This document shows, one piece after another, positions 46,482 through 59,024 of a DNA stretch of 64,000 bases. A program made the position numbers and the translations under genes. Every line of letters starts with the position of its first letter. The stretch's first letter is position 1. The stretch is from Ailanthus altissimus. Its lineage: Eukaryota > Streptophyta > Magnoliopsida > Sapindales > Simaroubaceae. The stretch is taken from positions 12,486,501 to 12,550,500 of the forward strand of contig OX327684.1 in assembly GCA_946807835.1 (NCBI GenBank). Reading direction: 5' to 3'. The notes under the pieces were generated by a model. The model had not been told where the DNA came from, searched no databases, and was given only the letters and a program-made list of their open reading frames with translations.

Positions 46482-46880
46482 ATGTAAATGGATTCATTAA
46501 GACTGCCATTTAAAAAAGCAGTCTTGATGTCCATTTTCCAAATCTCATAATCTAAAAAGCGACAATAGATAATAGAATGTGAATAAATTGTAGAATGGCT
46601 ACTAACGAGAAAGTCTCCTCATAGTTAACTCTTTCTTTTAGGTATAAACCTTTACCACTAGCCTTACTTTGAAAGTCTCCACTTTGCCATCTGCTATTCT
46701 TTTTCTTTAATAGATGTATTTGCACCCAATGAGTTTAAATCATTGGGTAGATCTACAAGTTCCCATACCAAGTTAGAGTAGAGTCAATATTGACTCTATC
46801 TCGAGATTTATGGATTCAAGCTATTTCTCTTTGTTAGAATTTTTCATTGCTTGTTTATATATCAATGGATCGTCTACACT
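46482..46880 (-). pseudogene. copia RT N-terminus (element E)
   Basis: The minus strand reads MDIKTAFLNGSLNESIYMV up to the solo LTR boundary, the classic copia RT segment with the first catalytic aspartate. More N-terminal RT follows at 46600-46880 in several frames. Confidence 0.85.
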
Positions 46881-46898
46881 GTCATAAGAGATTGTAAC

Positions 46899-47880
46899 TT
46901 ATGCTTCTTCAATTAAAGTGTAGTGTGTGGGTGGTTTTACTACTCTTTCACTGCGCTTAGATGGCGGTGGTGTATTCCGATGAGTATGCATGATGTGTTG
47001 ACTTTGTGATCTAACAATAATTTTTTGTTGTTGAGGTCTAACTTCATCGGAAAGTAGTTCCTCGATAACAACTTTTCTTCGAGGTATATGATCTTTTACA
47101 CAATTATCCTTAAGAAAAGTAGTATTTATCGATACAAATACTTTATTATCTTGAGGGTTATAGGAGAAACCACCTCTTGTCTTTTTGGGGTAGCCTACAA
47201 ATAGGCACAATTCTAAACGTGGTTCTAACTTCTCGATGTTTCCCTTTAGCACGTATGCTAAACACCCCTATATGCGAAAGTGTCATAAAGAAGGCTTGCG
47301 ACCATTTCACAACTCTAAAAGTATTTTAGGGATTGACTTAGATAGTACTACGGTAAGAATATACATTGCTTTTTACAATGCACGTCCCTAAAAAAAATGC
47401 ATAACGATGAGAAACTAAGCATGAATCTCACTATGTCTCGTAACATTCTATTTCTCCTTTTGAAAATATCATTTTGTTGTGGTGGTCCTAGAGAAATGAG
47501 TTGGGATATGATCCTATGCTCTTTTAGGTGATCTCCAAATTCAGTATTGAAGTATTCATCTCATCAATTAGATCAAAGTGCTTTTAATGGTTTATTGAGT
47601 TGTTTCTCAAATTCAGCTTGAAATTCTTTGAACTTTTCAAATACTTTCGATGTGTTATACATTTAATATACATAGCCATAGTGAGAACAATCATAAATAA
47701 AAGTGACAAAATATTTGTATCCTCCTCTGGCTTGTACATTAATTGAACCATAGACATCCGAATATACTAGTTCCAAAGGTTCTTTGGCCTTGTTGCCTTT
47801 CTTCAGTAAAAGGTCTTTTAGTTATTTTACATTCCAGATAAGATTCACAAATAGGTAAAGTACCAACCTTTAAAATATTT
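46899..47880 (-). pseudogene. copia integrase remnant (element E)
   Basis: The open stretch 46899-47252 (117 residues) is the integrase C-terminal part and linker, with ELCLFVGYPKKTRGGF, FVSINTTFLKDN and a closing segment before the RT. The core lies at about 47270-47880 in broken frames. Confidence 0.85.
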
Positions 47881-48330
47881 AAGGGTCTATCCTTTACTAG
47901 TCATTATATCCTGTTTAGGTTAATATAACCTAATTTAAGGAGCCAAAGGTATGTTTCGTCATCATGAGAAATCCTTTGTTTCTTTAGTTTGGTTGTTCCA
48001 ATTAGAACATTTCAGTATTAAGCAATGTTTGAGTTTCTAGGCATAAGATATAAAGACTATTCTTTAAATTACCGATACATTTATTCAAACCATTTCTAGA
48101 ATTAAAAACTAAATTATTATTATTAAAAGAAGTAAAATAGCAATGTTCTAAACATTTAGAGACGTAAATCAAATTTTGTCTAAAATTAAGACTATAATAA
48201 ACATCTTGCAAAATTAAAAATTGATCCCTAAACCTAATCCTAACTACTCCTATTGCTTTAGTTGAAACAACAGCCTTGATACCCACTCGCATCGTAAACT
48301 TTTCATCAACCAAGGGTATTCATTATCTTT
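47881..48330 (-). pseudogene. copia protease and gag-pre-integrase remnant (element E)
   Basis: The open stretch 48002-48313 includes FTMRVGIKAVVSTKAIGVV and FRQNLIYVSKCLE, which follow the protease site in this family. The catalytic DSG segment itself appears deleted. The upstream sequence YPWLM joins directly to the later part near 48313-48330. Confidence 0.78.
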
Positions 48331-48405
48331 CATTAAATAAACTTTAAGAACAAGTAAATCACATTTACCTTTCTTTTTCTTTTTGCGCTCTTCTAGATAG
48401 AGGGT

Positions 48406-49190
48406 GCAATTTCTCTTCTAGTGGCATTCCTTTTGACAGTGAAAACATTTTTCTTTTGCCTTGGCCTTGTTACTATTGTTCTTCTTTTTAAGTTTGCTTT
48501 TTAATGAGCCATTTTTTCAATTATTCCTCATTTGTTCTTAGAAGAGGAAGACTCCTTATCAGCAATAGTTTCCTCCCATATTTTCCCAATATTGATGGAT
48601 TCAAAGGTTTGGAGCTTATTAAGCAATGGAGTCATATTAAATGTAAGTTTTTTAATGAAATAATTGCTCATAAACAGAAGAAAACTCAGAGATAGGGTTT
48701 TCAAGATCATCCCTACCTACGTATGCTCATCCATCTTTGCCCCGTGAATCTTAGCTTCATTAAAATGAGCAATCATTTTAAGTACATGCTTACAAATTGA
48801 GGTTCCACTCTTTATCCTAGCATTAATAACTACTTTCACCGTATCATGCTGGAATTTCTCAAAAGGTTGCCTAAACATTGCCTGAAGTGAATCCCACATT
48901 TTGTTTTCATGATTTTCATCTTCTCATGCTTACTTCTAAGTACTTCATATATATCTGCTAATAGGTAGTAGCGAGCTTTTTCATTGGCATCAAGCCAATG
49001 AACATATTGCTCTTTAGCTTTTTGACGCATTAAGAGCAAGCCTTGGAGGGTAGCAATCAGTGAGGACAAACTTTTAGTTCTCATAGACGAGTATGATGTT
49101 CATTGTACTTTCCCATTTCGCAAAGTTTTCGTTGGTTAATTTGTTATTGGATAATATTGTGATCAAGGGATTTGTCATTTTGCTGAAAAT
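48406..49190 (-). pseudogene. copia gag remnant with zinc knuckle (element E)
   Basis: The zinc knuckle at 48406-48447 reads CFHCQKECH, then a stop, then KRNC. It keeps CX2CX4HX4C, with the Gly before His changed to Cys. Upstream gag pieces are open at 48528-48710, 48717-48899 (MWDSLQAMFRQPFEKF, then HVLKMIAHFNEAKIHGAKMD) and 48836-49084. Gag begins near 49190. Confidence 0.85.
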
Positions 49191-51139
49191 AATAAATATA
49201 GAACTAAATCATTCAAGCTTAATTATTATTACAATTATGGTATAACACTTTAAACATATTGTATGATGCAAAAGAATAACGGTAAAAACCTAGGAAAAAT
49301 TCTACACCATAATAATCTAATTTACCAAATTGTTATGCCGTTGTAGGGTAGTTCAAATCAATTTCAAATTAGACTGAGTCAATCTTAATTAATTAATATT
49401 TTTAAGTTATCTCATAACTTCTACATTAATTAACTACCATTTAGTTTTGTCTAAATATAATTATCTGTATAATTATATTTATGTAAGTGTGATGCATTAT
49501 TTTGGATTCCTTAAACTTAACTCTGAAGCTTCCGCCTTAAGGTAAGTCAATAGAGAAATACATCTAAGAATCCTATCTCTTGAAAGTTAACCTTGATATT
49601 GATTCAAACGGATACCCTCCGTAGGGAGAACGAAAGTAAAGTCATTATAAGGGGCCACGTAAATCTCATGTTATTAACCTAACAATTCAGATCATGGGTC
49701 AAATTATCATTTAACCCTCTCCCACTTATTATTTTATGTTGTAGGGTTTTGTTTTATAAAATATCTCATATTTTATAATCATAGTGAAAACTATTACTGC
49801 TAGTCAATTATTGATCACTAGGTTTTATTCTAAGTGCTTCTAGAATCTAATCCTGTCAACACTTAAATAAATTACCATATTTTTACACTAAAAATCTAAT
49901 TTCTTTATTATAAATAACTAAAACTTATAATTTTAATCAACTATTTTATTATAATATGTTTAGTTAGTCCAAGGTGAATTACCTAATTCGACTAATTAAA
50001 TCTAATTTACATTGTTTATAAAAATTATAGAATTAATTAATTTTAATCTAATTAAAAAATAATTCTTTATTAGATAAATTAAAACTATTTTAATTAAATC
50101 TAATAACTAATTGATATATTATGTGTCAATTTATTAAATCTAAACTAAAACTATTTTAGAAAAGAAATAAAAAAATACACATGTATTCATAGCATATTAT
50201 AATTCATTGAGTAGGCATATCTTAGATCTAAATTTCATGTAATAATGCATGAACATATTTTATAATATATATCAACACATGAAATTTAAAATATTGGTGT
50301 TGGCCGAGTCTTTGAATTTCTAGGAAAAGAAAAGAAAATAAAAAAATTAAAAGACAATCTTGAATTTTATGTAGTTTCTTCTCCTTGAGCAGTCCATTAT
50401 CTACTAATAAAATACAATTAAATCTCATATAATTATATTTTATTATCTCATTTAAAATAATTATATCTTATATCATTTTTTTTATTAAAATTGCTAGGCT
50501 TTGTTGGGCCGTCCTTGGTAGGCCCAAGTGAATCAACCAGCCACTGTTCAAAATAATGACTGTTGAAAATACTATTCAGCATGCCATTGGCAAGCCTAAA
50601 ACCTTTATCTAGCCACTGGACAAAGCAGTGGCTGTTGAGAACAACCACGACCTAGCCCGAGCTTGGGCTTGCTTCTCAAAGGGCACTTGGTGTGGCTAAG
50701 GCCACGCCTTTGTCTTAACTGGGTTTAGGCCAGCCTGCCCAACAACGAGGGAGGCTTACCATTAGGCAAGCCTCAGCAATTCAAATAGGGCAGGCTCCTA
50801 GATCCGTGCACATATACAATTCCATTTTCTTTTTTCTTTTGTCTATTCTTCATCTATGTGCTTTGATTTTTGGCCATGCTTCAATTTGTTTTATTACAAT
50901 AATGAAAAAAATACAAAAATCCTATGCCTTTTATGGCTTACAAAAATTGATCAAATCAATTTTAAATCCAAAAGACTATATTATGAGCGACTAATACCAT
51001 CAGTCCATACCATAGTTTATAACCATTCATCCCATAAAAATATAATAACAACCATTAATGTGTGCCTACTCATCAAGAACACAAAATAAAATTCGCAATT
51101 ACTAAATTAAATAGACATGAGCCAGTCTTTAATATCAAT
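49191..51139 (-). other. Long leader of element E, no gag similarity
   Basis: About 1.95 kb between the gag start and the 5' LTR, with no recognised domain. A GC-richer island at 50490-50810 contains AGCCACTGGACAAAGCAGTGGCT-type inverted repeats (8-bp arms, 50611-50633) and a partial tandem of about 95 bp, visible as two similar stretches in one minus-strand frame (50448-50648). The primer site is at 51125-51139 (minus strand TTGATATTAAAGAC, a decayed TTGGTATCAGAG). Confidence 0.6.
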
Positions 51140-51307
51140 TGTAGGAACGATTTTAAAAAACTTTTATATCTATTTTAATTTGGCAACAAGAGGGTATAAA
51201 TAAAATACCTCGGTCTCAAATTTGCCACAAATATTTTCTGTTTACACTAGTAAATCTTCTACGTTGTATCTTTCACCAATAGTCTACTCGTGTGGGTGAG
51301 TTGATAA
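51140..51307 (-). repeat. 5' LTR of element E, inner part
   Basis: It aligns with 40601-40760 of the 3' LTR. It runs to the left TSD (GATAA, 51303-51307) of element 3 and continues at 62478. Confidence 0.88.
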
Positions 51308-53386
51308 TGTTGAAAATAGTGTTTATGTGTCATTCCAATATTATATGAATATTAATTGTTTAATATTTATACTATATACATTTCGAATAAAATCATTAAT
51401 ATTAAATATATATGGTAAGATGCTTGTAACGTTTTAGATATTGTATGATCTGAAAGAGATCAGATCTGTTCTAAAAGAGTTTAGACTGGTTATAAGAGTT
51501 AGCAATGCTGACAATTATAAATTCTAAGAGTTACACTGCTAAGAGTTAGCAGGTTACAAGAATTAGTAAAATCTAAAGAGTTAGAGCCTTGTCTGAAATG
51601 GGACAAAGACCTAAAATATATTATCAATGACGTAGTTGCAAGGAGTTACAAATAGTGCTAGAAAATATCATTGTGTAAGTATATTCTCAAATATGTTCTA
51701 AATCTATCTTCACATGTGCAGGTCTATCAATGAAGACCTTATCACATACAGATCAGTGTATATCTATATCTAGATGGTCTAGAAGGTTAATCTTAGTAGA
51801 CCATAAGTTTAATTAAAGCTCATATAGGTATACGGGTATTCAGTGAGGACTAGGTACTAAGCAGACCCAATGAGGACCTCCAATAGCCATCCCACCTTGG
51901 TGTTTAGATCAAAAGACTACGAATACTACTCACTAGGTATGGTCTGATGCTCATGAAGTCTGGTGTGTGTAGATATGAGATCCGTCAGCTCATATGAGTA
52001 AGTTGTATATCCGGATGGTCCAAGATTGTATTTCAGAAAGTCTTGTGGCCATAAGCATAAAACCCAGGAAAACATTTTCCTGTGGGATAAACAATATTGA
52101 AAAACTATTTACGAGTATTATTTATGGAAATACGTATCTAGAGATAAGTTTATGGTCAAGCAAATAGAGACTTGACAGTGATGATCTATGTCTCTGCTCT
52201 TATAAGATATAAATGATGGAGGGACTATATGAATATATATTAACCTCAACGTGTATGGTTCAACGCGTCATTTTTTAATTTTTGTAATGTGAGTGTGGGG
52301 CATCGTTTATGGACTTACAGAAGAGTTTCATAAGACAAATGGATGTAAACCTAAGGAGTCTCACAATATAAAGTATACTTGTTGAGCATTTGGGTAGCAC
52401 TGAGTTGAATGGTTCGATATGAGAAGATTTAGAAAAGCAAAAATTATTTCAAGGTCTCTCAAAAAGCTGATAGCGCTTAAGTGTTAAGCCTACAAGGTTG
52501 ATAAGTGGCAAGTGGTGACTTGCCAGCACTTGTTATTTCATCCCTTTACTTGCCCCCACATGTCAAGCTAAGGCATGTTAATACCTTATTAAGGCTTCAT
52601 ATGTGGCAAGAATAATGCCACCACTTTGTTAACTAAATGACATATAAACATATTTATTATATTGCAAAATCTTGTAATTGGTAGCAAAGGGTGGCATTCG
52701 GCATCTTTCATAATTTTATATTAAAAATTATTTTCAATAAAAAGTCATTCTTTTGAAGTGGCATTTGGTTAAGGGCTTAAGATGTGATTTGGCCATATGG
52801 TTAATGTAATTGCAATTGTTGCAATGAATAAAAAAAAAGGGACATATGGTTAGAGAGTGCTGACTAAATGAAGAAAGTAATATGCTACCTTTTGTTCATA
52901 AAGGACACATATCCTTTGAAATAACAAAAGTAGAAATATTTACAATATAAATAAGATGTGTATATGCCATTTGGAAGTTAAGTGAAGGGAATTGAAATGA
53001 TTACATTAAGTGATGGCATTAGTAAATGTCTAAGTGTTACACATTTATTTTAGCCGAGAGATCAATAGAAGAAAATTGTTGCTTAAATTCAATTATAGTC
53101 TAACTCAAAACTATTATTCTAGCTCTGCAATTTCATTGGATATTACAGATTAGAATTGTTCGCGAGAAAATTTTAGGGTGAGCTTCGAAAATTGAAACTA
53201 AATTGAATTATCTTCAAATGTGAGTTTCAAATTCTGTTAGGTGTAATAGATTTAAATTTAATGTGTATACTGCAATAGAAAATTAAATTTTCTTTCTACC
53301 TCGTTAATCTATATGTGAGATTTGCAAATAAATTAGATTAAAAATTGTAATATACACATTTACACCCTAAGCGAAGTACACTAATA
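51308..53386 (+). repeat. 5' LTR of element 3
   Basis: It is 2079 bp and begins TGTTGAAAATAGTGTTTATG. The end is CACTAATA, where the 3' LTR keeps CACTAACA. The primer site TAGTATCAGAGC follows at 53390-53401. It carries the GAGTT block near 51450-51600 and other landmarks of the family. Confidence 0.9.
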
Positions 53387-53727
53387 ATATAGTATCAGAG
53401 CACATGTTTGTGTGATATGTGGATTAATTAGAGTGAATATGGTGTCATTAAATTGATTTCGAGGCTATCGGTGATGCATTTTAAGTGTTGAAAGTATAAA
53501 ATTTTAGAGACAGCAATGCTGGGGGCTAGGCTTCTAGTGCCGCAGTGTTAACAGGCTGGCGCTAGGGGTTGGGCCTCCAGTGTGGTAACTTAACGCTGCG
53601 GTTTTGCTCACATTGTTCACTTTGATATTTTTTAAAAAAATTTAAAAATGCATGTGATGTTTATTTTTAACAATTTATAATTGTTATAAAATTACATTAT
53701 AAATTGTGGTCCATTTGTTTGTGTTAG
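53387..53727 (+). other. Leader of element 3 with weak GC-motif relics
   Basis: GC-motif relics near 53515-53600 include AGTGCCGCAGTGTT, GGCTGGCGCTAGG and TAACGCTGCGG. This is the position where element 2 has its stronger cluster (20760-20965). The segment ends at the left TSD (GTTAG, 53723-53727) of the nested solo LTR. Confidence 0.65.
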
Positions 53728-55215
53728 TGATAAGGGCAAATTTGTCATATATTTTCTCATATTTTATTATTGATATTTTATGGTTTTATGAGAATAGATG
53801 GCTATTTATGTGCATTATTGTTATATATAAGGACTTGAACGAAATTTAAAGAAAGAACGCAAAAGGAGCGAAAACAGGGACTAAAATGCAAAGTTTTTAA
53901 ATTATGAGTCCAGCGCCCCCGCGCCACAAGTATTTTCGCCCCAGCTCTGAAATAGTGATGGAAATAAGAAAAACGACCTGATTAAGTCGCGTCTAGCGCC
54001 CTAGCGGCAGACAGTCACCGCCTCAGCAACGAGACAGTGCCTCAGCGCTATAAACATACCGCGCCAGCGGTGAAGCCGTTTTCATACAGCGCCCCAGCGC
54101 CGAGATCCCACCGCTCCAGCGGTGATAGCTTTTTCACGCGTCGCTCCAGCGACAGATGCATAGCGCGCCAGCAGTAGTGCGAGTCCTAGTTCGATGAGAA
54201 TTGAGATTTTCAAGCTCATATCAATCCCTATAAAAAGCCACTCGTTCCCAGCCTTCAAGAATGAATCCTAGACGACCCAAGAGCACCAAGAATATAGAGT
54301 ACAAGTCTTGGAGAGCAATAGGAGCTTAATTGAAGCAACTTTAGAGAGAGAATCGAAGACGTTCTTCGGCATCAAGAGTTCCTAGGCAGCGCAATTAAGA
54401 GCAATTCGACGTCTATATCGGTTTGCTAATAATTGTATCATAATTTATAATTATTTTTACTGTTGTTCTCTTGTAGCCATGAGCTAACTTATTTTCTAGG
54501 GTTAATATTTGAACTCAATATGTGCGCTTAAATTGCCATATCTTTTTAATATTTAACAAACTTAGTCTTTTATTATTTAAATTACTTGTGTTTAATGCTT
54601 CAATATATCTGGCCAATATATGGTGAATGAGTTGGTAATATTATTGATAAACTCGGAAGAGGAATCAATATATTTAGACCTAGGTAATTTAATGCATGAT
54701 TGTAGAGTAACATTCAATGTTGCATATGCAAGTTTCAATTTAGGATAGGAATATACCTAATTGGCATGTATGATCAATAAGACCTAATCTTAATGAATCT
54801 TAATTTATTACAAGTACCATAGGAATATAGGTATTTGGTAAATTAGGGTATACTTGCATGACCTTGGAAGAGGCTTGTGAATACATTAGCGTCTTAATCA
54901 ATAATAAAGACTAAGTGAATTAAATATTAGAAGATTAATCATTAAAAAGCATATTGAGGGATAATATTAATCCTAGGTTTTCTCTACATTGCTATCATCG
55001 AATTTTCTTTGCATTGTGTTTTGCTTTTATATTTATGACATTCATTCTTAGATTTTTATTTTTCTGAATAATTATTAGGAAGATATAATTTTAATAATTG
55101 GTTAAAAAGAAACAATTATCCCTGTGGGTTCGACATCCGACTAATTAGTCTCTTTATTACTTGCATACGATAGTGTATACTTGCACTTAATTTATGATAT
55201 AGAAATATCGCATCA
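53728..55215 (+). mobile_element. Solo LTR, Ty3/gypsy type (second copy)
   Basis: A perfect TSD GTTAG stands at 53723-53727 and 55216-55220. It starts TGATAAGGGCAAATTTGTC and ends ATATCGCATCA, 1488 bp, and is closely similar to 17614-19052. It contains a denser GC cluster (about 53910-54185), including AGCGCCCCAGCGCC and CCGCTCCAGCGG, just upstream of a TATA box CTATAAAAAG near 54227. Confidence 0.95.
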
Positions 55216-55421
55216 GTTAGTAACCATAATTAGAGCCCTACTGGTGAGGGTTAGTTGTGCTTACACAATACAAATGTGTTATTAAGAATCACATCCTTAT
55301 GAAATGGAAAAAAGAGTATAAAAATTTCTCTTAATCAAATTGAATAGTGTTTCATTATGAGATAATGTTACACATTGGTCCGTCTTATCAATACGGTGTT
55401 AGATAGGTCATATCGGTCTTT

Positions 55422-55699
55422 CCTAATAATGGTAAAGCATGAGGGACTAGTCAGTGTGATCTGGACTATACCGATTAAACATGAGATGAGGCAAATATAT
55501 GCAAACGTATTGGTCAATATTGCTAAAGAGTGATGGTAGTATCAATAACATATATTTGATCATTGACAAGTTAATCTGGAATATACTTACCTAATATCAC
55601 TAAAGTGTAAGAATTAGTGTTAAGAGTTGCATGAGATGTAATTAACAATAGTTGTCTACCTTTTGGGTTTACAAATGCCAATATTGCTATAGTGCAAGG
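55422..55699 (+). repeat. Four-fold leader repeat of element 3 (decayed)
   Basis: Decayed copies of the element 2 motif lie at 55422, 55513, 55590 and 55677, for example CAATATTGCTAAAGAGTGA and CAATATTGCTATAGTGCAAG. Number, order and approximate spacing (91, 77, 87 bp) match element 2. Confidence 0.75.
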
Positions 55700-55894
55700 C
55701 TGGAGTAAAAGTTTAAGCTGTCATTTTATCTTTTGAGAGATTTAAGGGGTTGTGTAAAGCAGTAGGAAGTCGTCTTTAGATTAAAAAATTTATTAAAGTT
55801 ATACCCATGATCTAAAGCGTTATTAAAAATGTTCTGCTACATATCTCCTATTAAATCTTCTAGAAATAAGATGAATTATATAGACAAAAGATTA

Positions 55895-56300
55895 GTATGA
55901 GCAATCCATTAGAATACTTGATTTAGGCAAAACAACTATAAGATACCAAAAAACTATTTTGACTTTCCAATGAATTTGAGAATAGTCCTAGATTTAGAAA
56001 AACTTGGATATATAATGGATTAAGAATAATTTGAGAGTCAAATCATATATCCTAGTCTCAATGTCTAATAATCTTTAGCAAGAGCATGTGCACATGAGAT
56101 GTGCAAGTAGTATTGTGCCCCATCTAAAAATTATCCAATATATCCAAACCATAGATAGAGAATAGTCATAATGGAAAGTGTTTCCATTGTGATGAGGTTT
56201 GACATAATAAATGTTATTGTTTAAGGTACTTTACCTTAAAAAAAATAGACCCCTTAGATATTTGTTTACCAATCATAGACATTTTATTGGCATTTGATGC
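55895..56300 (+). pseudogene. copia gag remnant (element 3)
   Basis: It begins near 55900 with a sequence resembling MSNPLEYL. The zinc knuckle at 56179-56220 reads CFHCDEV, stop, HNKCYC, keeping all four ligands of CX2CX4HX4C with one in-frame stop. Much of the gag core between is deleted compared with element 2. Confidence 0.7.
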
Positions 56301-56379
56301 TAAGAAGTGTAAAGATATGAGATATTGTTTGTCATTCTCATATCCGCAAAGCGTTGCATGATTTGAAAAATGTCTAGGT

Positions 56380-57320
56380 AGATAGAATAAATAGTGGTTC
56401 AGGAACTTTGAATAATAATGAATTGTGGGACATGAGATTAAGTCATGTAAATGTGAGATGACTATCTTGTTTGGTTAAGAATAGACAAATACTTGATTTG
56501 ACTATGAAAACTAGGCTAGTTTATGAATCCTAAATTCGAGGAAAAATGACCAAATAATAATGTAGGTGTTAGACGTCGGCCTACTAATTTATTAGAACTA
56601 ATACATAGTGATGTATATGGTCCAATGAATTATACTGCTATTGAGAGGATTTTGATACTTCATTATATTTATAGTGATTTATCATGATACAAACATATAT
56701 TTCTGAGAAACAAAAGTCAAAATTTTTTGAAGTGTTCAAAGTCTTCCGACCAGAAGTAGAGAAATAAACCATTACGTTTATTGAATGCCTTTGATTAGAT
56801 TGAAGCATTTTTACATGAGCAGTAAATTCACAAATTATTTAAAAGAGAATGAGATTCTTGCTCAATATAGTTCTCTTTGTTCTTCTCAACAAAAAGCTAT
56901 TTTGGAGAGAAGGAATCGGACTTCATTAAATATGGTTCAATTGATATTGAGTTTTACCGATGTTCTAGAAAATTTATGAGATTGTGCTCTAGACACTGCT
57001 GTTTACTCATTGAACAGAGTTCCATCAAAAGCTATTCCTTCTACTCTATATGAGATGTGGACTAAAAGGAAACTGAGTCTTAAGTATGTTAAGATTTAGC
57101 GTTATCCTGCTTGCATAAGAATTACGTAATATGATGAATTGTACCCAAAGGGTACAATTTTTGATTCATTTGGTATCCCAACAGTCAATAGGATACCAAT
57201 TCTATGATAAAAAGGAATGAAATATGTTCGTTGCTTGTAAAGCTACTTTCTAAAGAAAGAGTTTCTCATAGATTGTGGGGATTGTAGAAAGATTAAACTT
57301 GATGAAGTCAATCAAGAAAT
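56380..57320 (+). pseudogene. copia gag-pre-integrase and integrase remnant (element 3)
   Basis: LWDMRLSHVNVR near 56420-56460 is the pre-integrase motif. The integrase core is partly open at 56785-56979 (LKENEILAQYSSLCSSQQKA) and continues to a segment resembling LNRVPSKAIPS near 57010. Stops are frequent. Confidence 0.8.
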
Positions 57321-57459
57321 ATATGAATGCTGATGGAACTTTAAAGTTAATTGAGTGAAATACCTTTGACACACTCTTCCTAGAGGTTGGAAAATAAATT
57401 AAAGGCTATATATTAGGGATATTTGATACCTTAAGATGCCTTTGGTGTTTTCTTAATTG

Positions 57460-58990
57460 AAGAAAATGATCTTTTAACTTATAGAGAGATGATGTTTGAC
57501 ATTGATTTGGAAAAATGGCAAGATGCCATTAAATACAAAATTGACTCTACGTATGATAATTAACTCTAGGACTTGGTTGTGCTTCCTATAAGAATTGTTC
57601 TTATTTGTTGTAAATCAATTTACACAGTGGAAGTATGGGATTAATATGAAGGTAGGGACCTTAAAAGGCTGATTGCTGATAAAATATTACACTTAAAAAT
57701 TTGGGATTCGTTTTAAGGAAACCTTTTTCACCACTAACTATGCTTAAGTCAATTTTAATTTTGTTGGCTATTATAGCATATTAAGATTTTGAGGTTTGAC
57801 AGATGGATGTAAAGAGATATACATGGAATAACCTGTATGTTTTACATTCAGCCTGACTTCTAATTTGATGTATAAATTGAAGAAGTCCAAGTGGACTTGA
57901 GCAATTTTTCCTTAAGCTGAAATCTTCGTTTTAACAAGGAAATCAGAGAGTCTGATTTCATTAAGAACGAAAAGAAAGTGTGTGTGTTTAGAAAAGGCAG
58001 TGGGAGCATGATTGTCTTTCTAGTTCTCTATGTGGAAGACATACTCAATGTCAAAAATGACTTCAGTATGTTATAAGTCAGTTAATTAAGAGTTATCTGA
58101 GTTAGAACTTCTCCATGAAGAATTTGGAAATGCTTCCTATATATTAGGTATGTAGCTTTATAGAGATAGAGTTATGAGGTTGATAAGATTATCCTAATCT
58201 TTGTACATAGACTAAGTTCTAAAAAGGTACAATCTTAGTAATTATGAGATAATTAATATACATTTCAAAAATGGCATTCATATTTCTAGGAGAAAGGGTC
58301 CTCGATATAAAGATGAAAGAGTTAGAATGTCTAACATACCATGTGCATCAGCTAGTGGTAACTTGATGTACGCCATATTATGTACAATACATGGATCTGG
58401 ATGGTTGTAAGTATTACGATCCGATATCAATATGATCCAAGTAACGACCATTAAATAGCCATGAAACATATTTGATATACCTGAGAGGTATAGAGGATAA
58501 GTTTATGAATCATGGAGAAAGTTATTTGCAAATAAGAGGATACACAAACTCAGACTTCTAATTTAGTCCTGATGATAGAAAGTCTATATCTGATTTTGTA
58601 TTTTTTTTCTTAATGGTATCACAATTAATTGAGAATGCAATTTGATATCCATAGTTAATTCTACTTTGGAGGCAGAATATGTTGCAGTTTGCGAAGCTTG
58701 CAAAAGAAGTTCTGTGGATAAACAAGTCAGTTGCAGAGCTTAGAATAGTTTTAAGCTTAGTGAATCCTATCCCACTATAATGCAACAATAACGAGGCAAT
58801 TGCTCAAGTCAGGAAGCTATAAGGCACACCAGAATTCTGATCATATGGACTCTCAATACCACATAATTAAAAAGTTTTTTACTATTGGAGATATAAAAGA
58901 ATCTATGATACATCCCATAGATAACGTAGCAGACCCACTCAGGCCTTAATTCCTAGGGTGCTTAAGAAACACCTAAACTCGATAGATATG
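57460..58990 (+). pseudogene. copia RT and RNase H remnant (element 3)
   Basis: The RT catalytic box region near 58015-58050 reads LVLYVEDIL, so the family YVDD has become YVED, destroying a catalytic aspartate. RNase H at about 58540-58960 includes DRKSIS and a segment resembling EAEYVAVCEACKRS. The reading frame changes many times. Confidence 0.8.
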
Positions 58991-59024
58991 AGATATCATC
59001 ATGGCACTAAAGCAAGTGAGAGTT

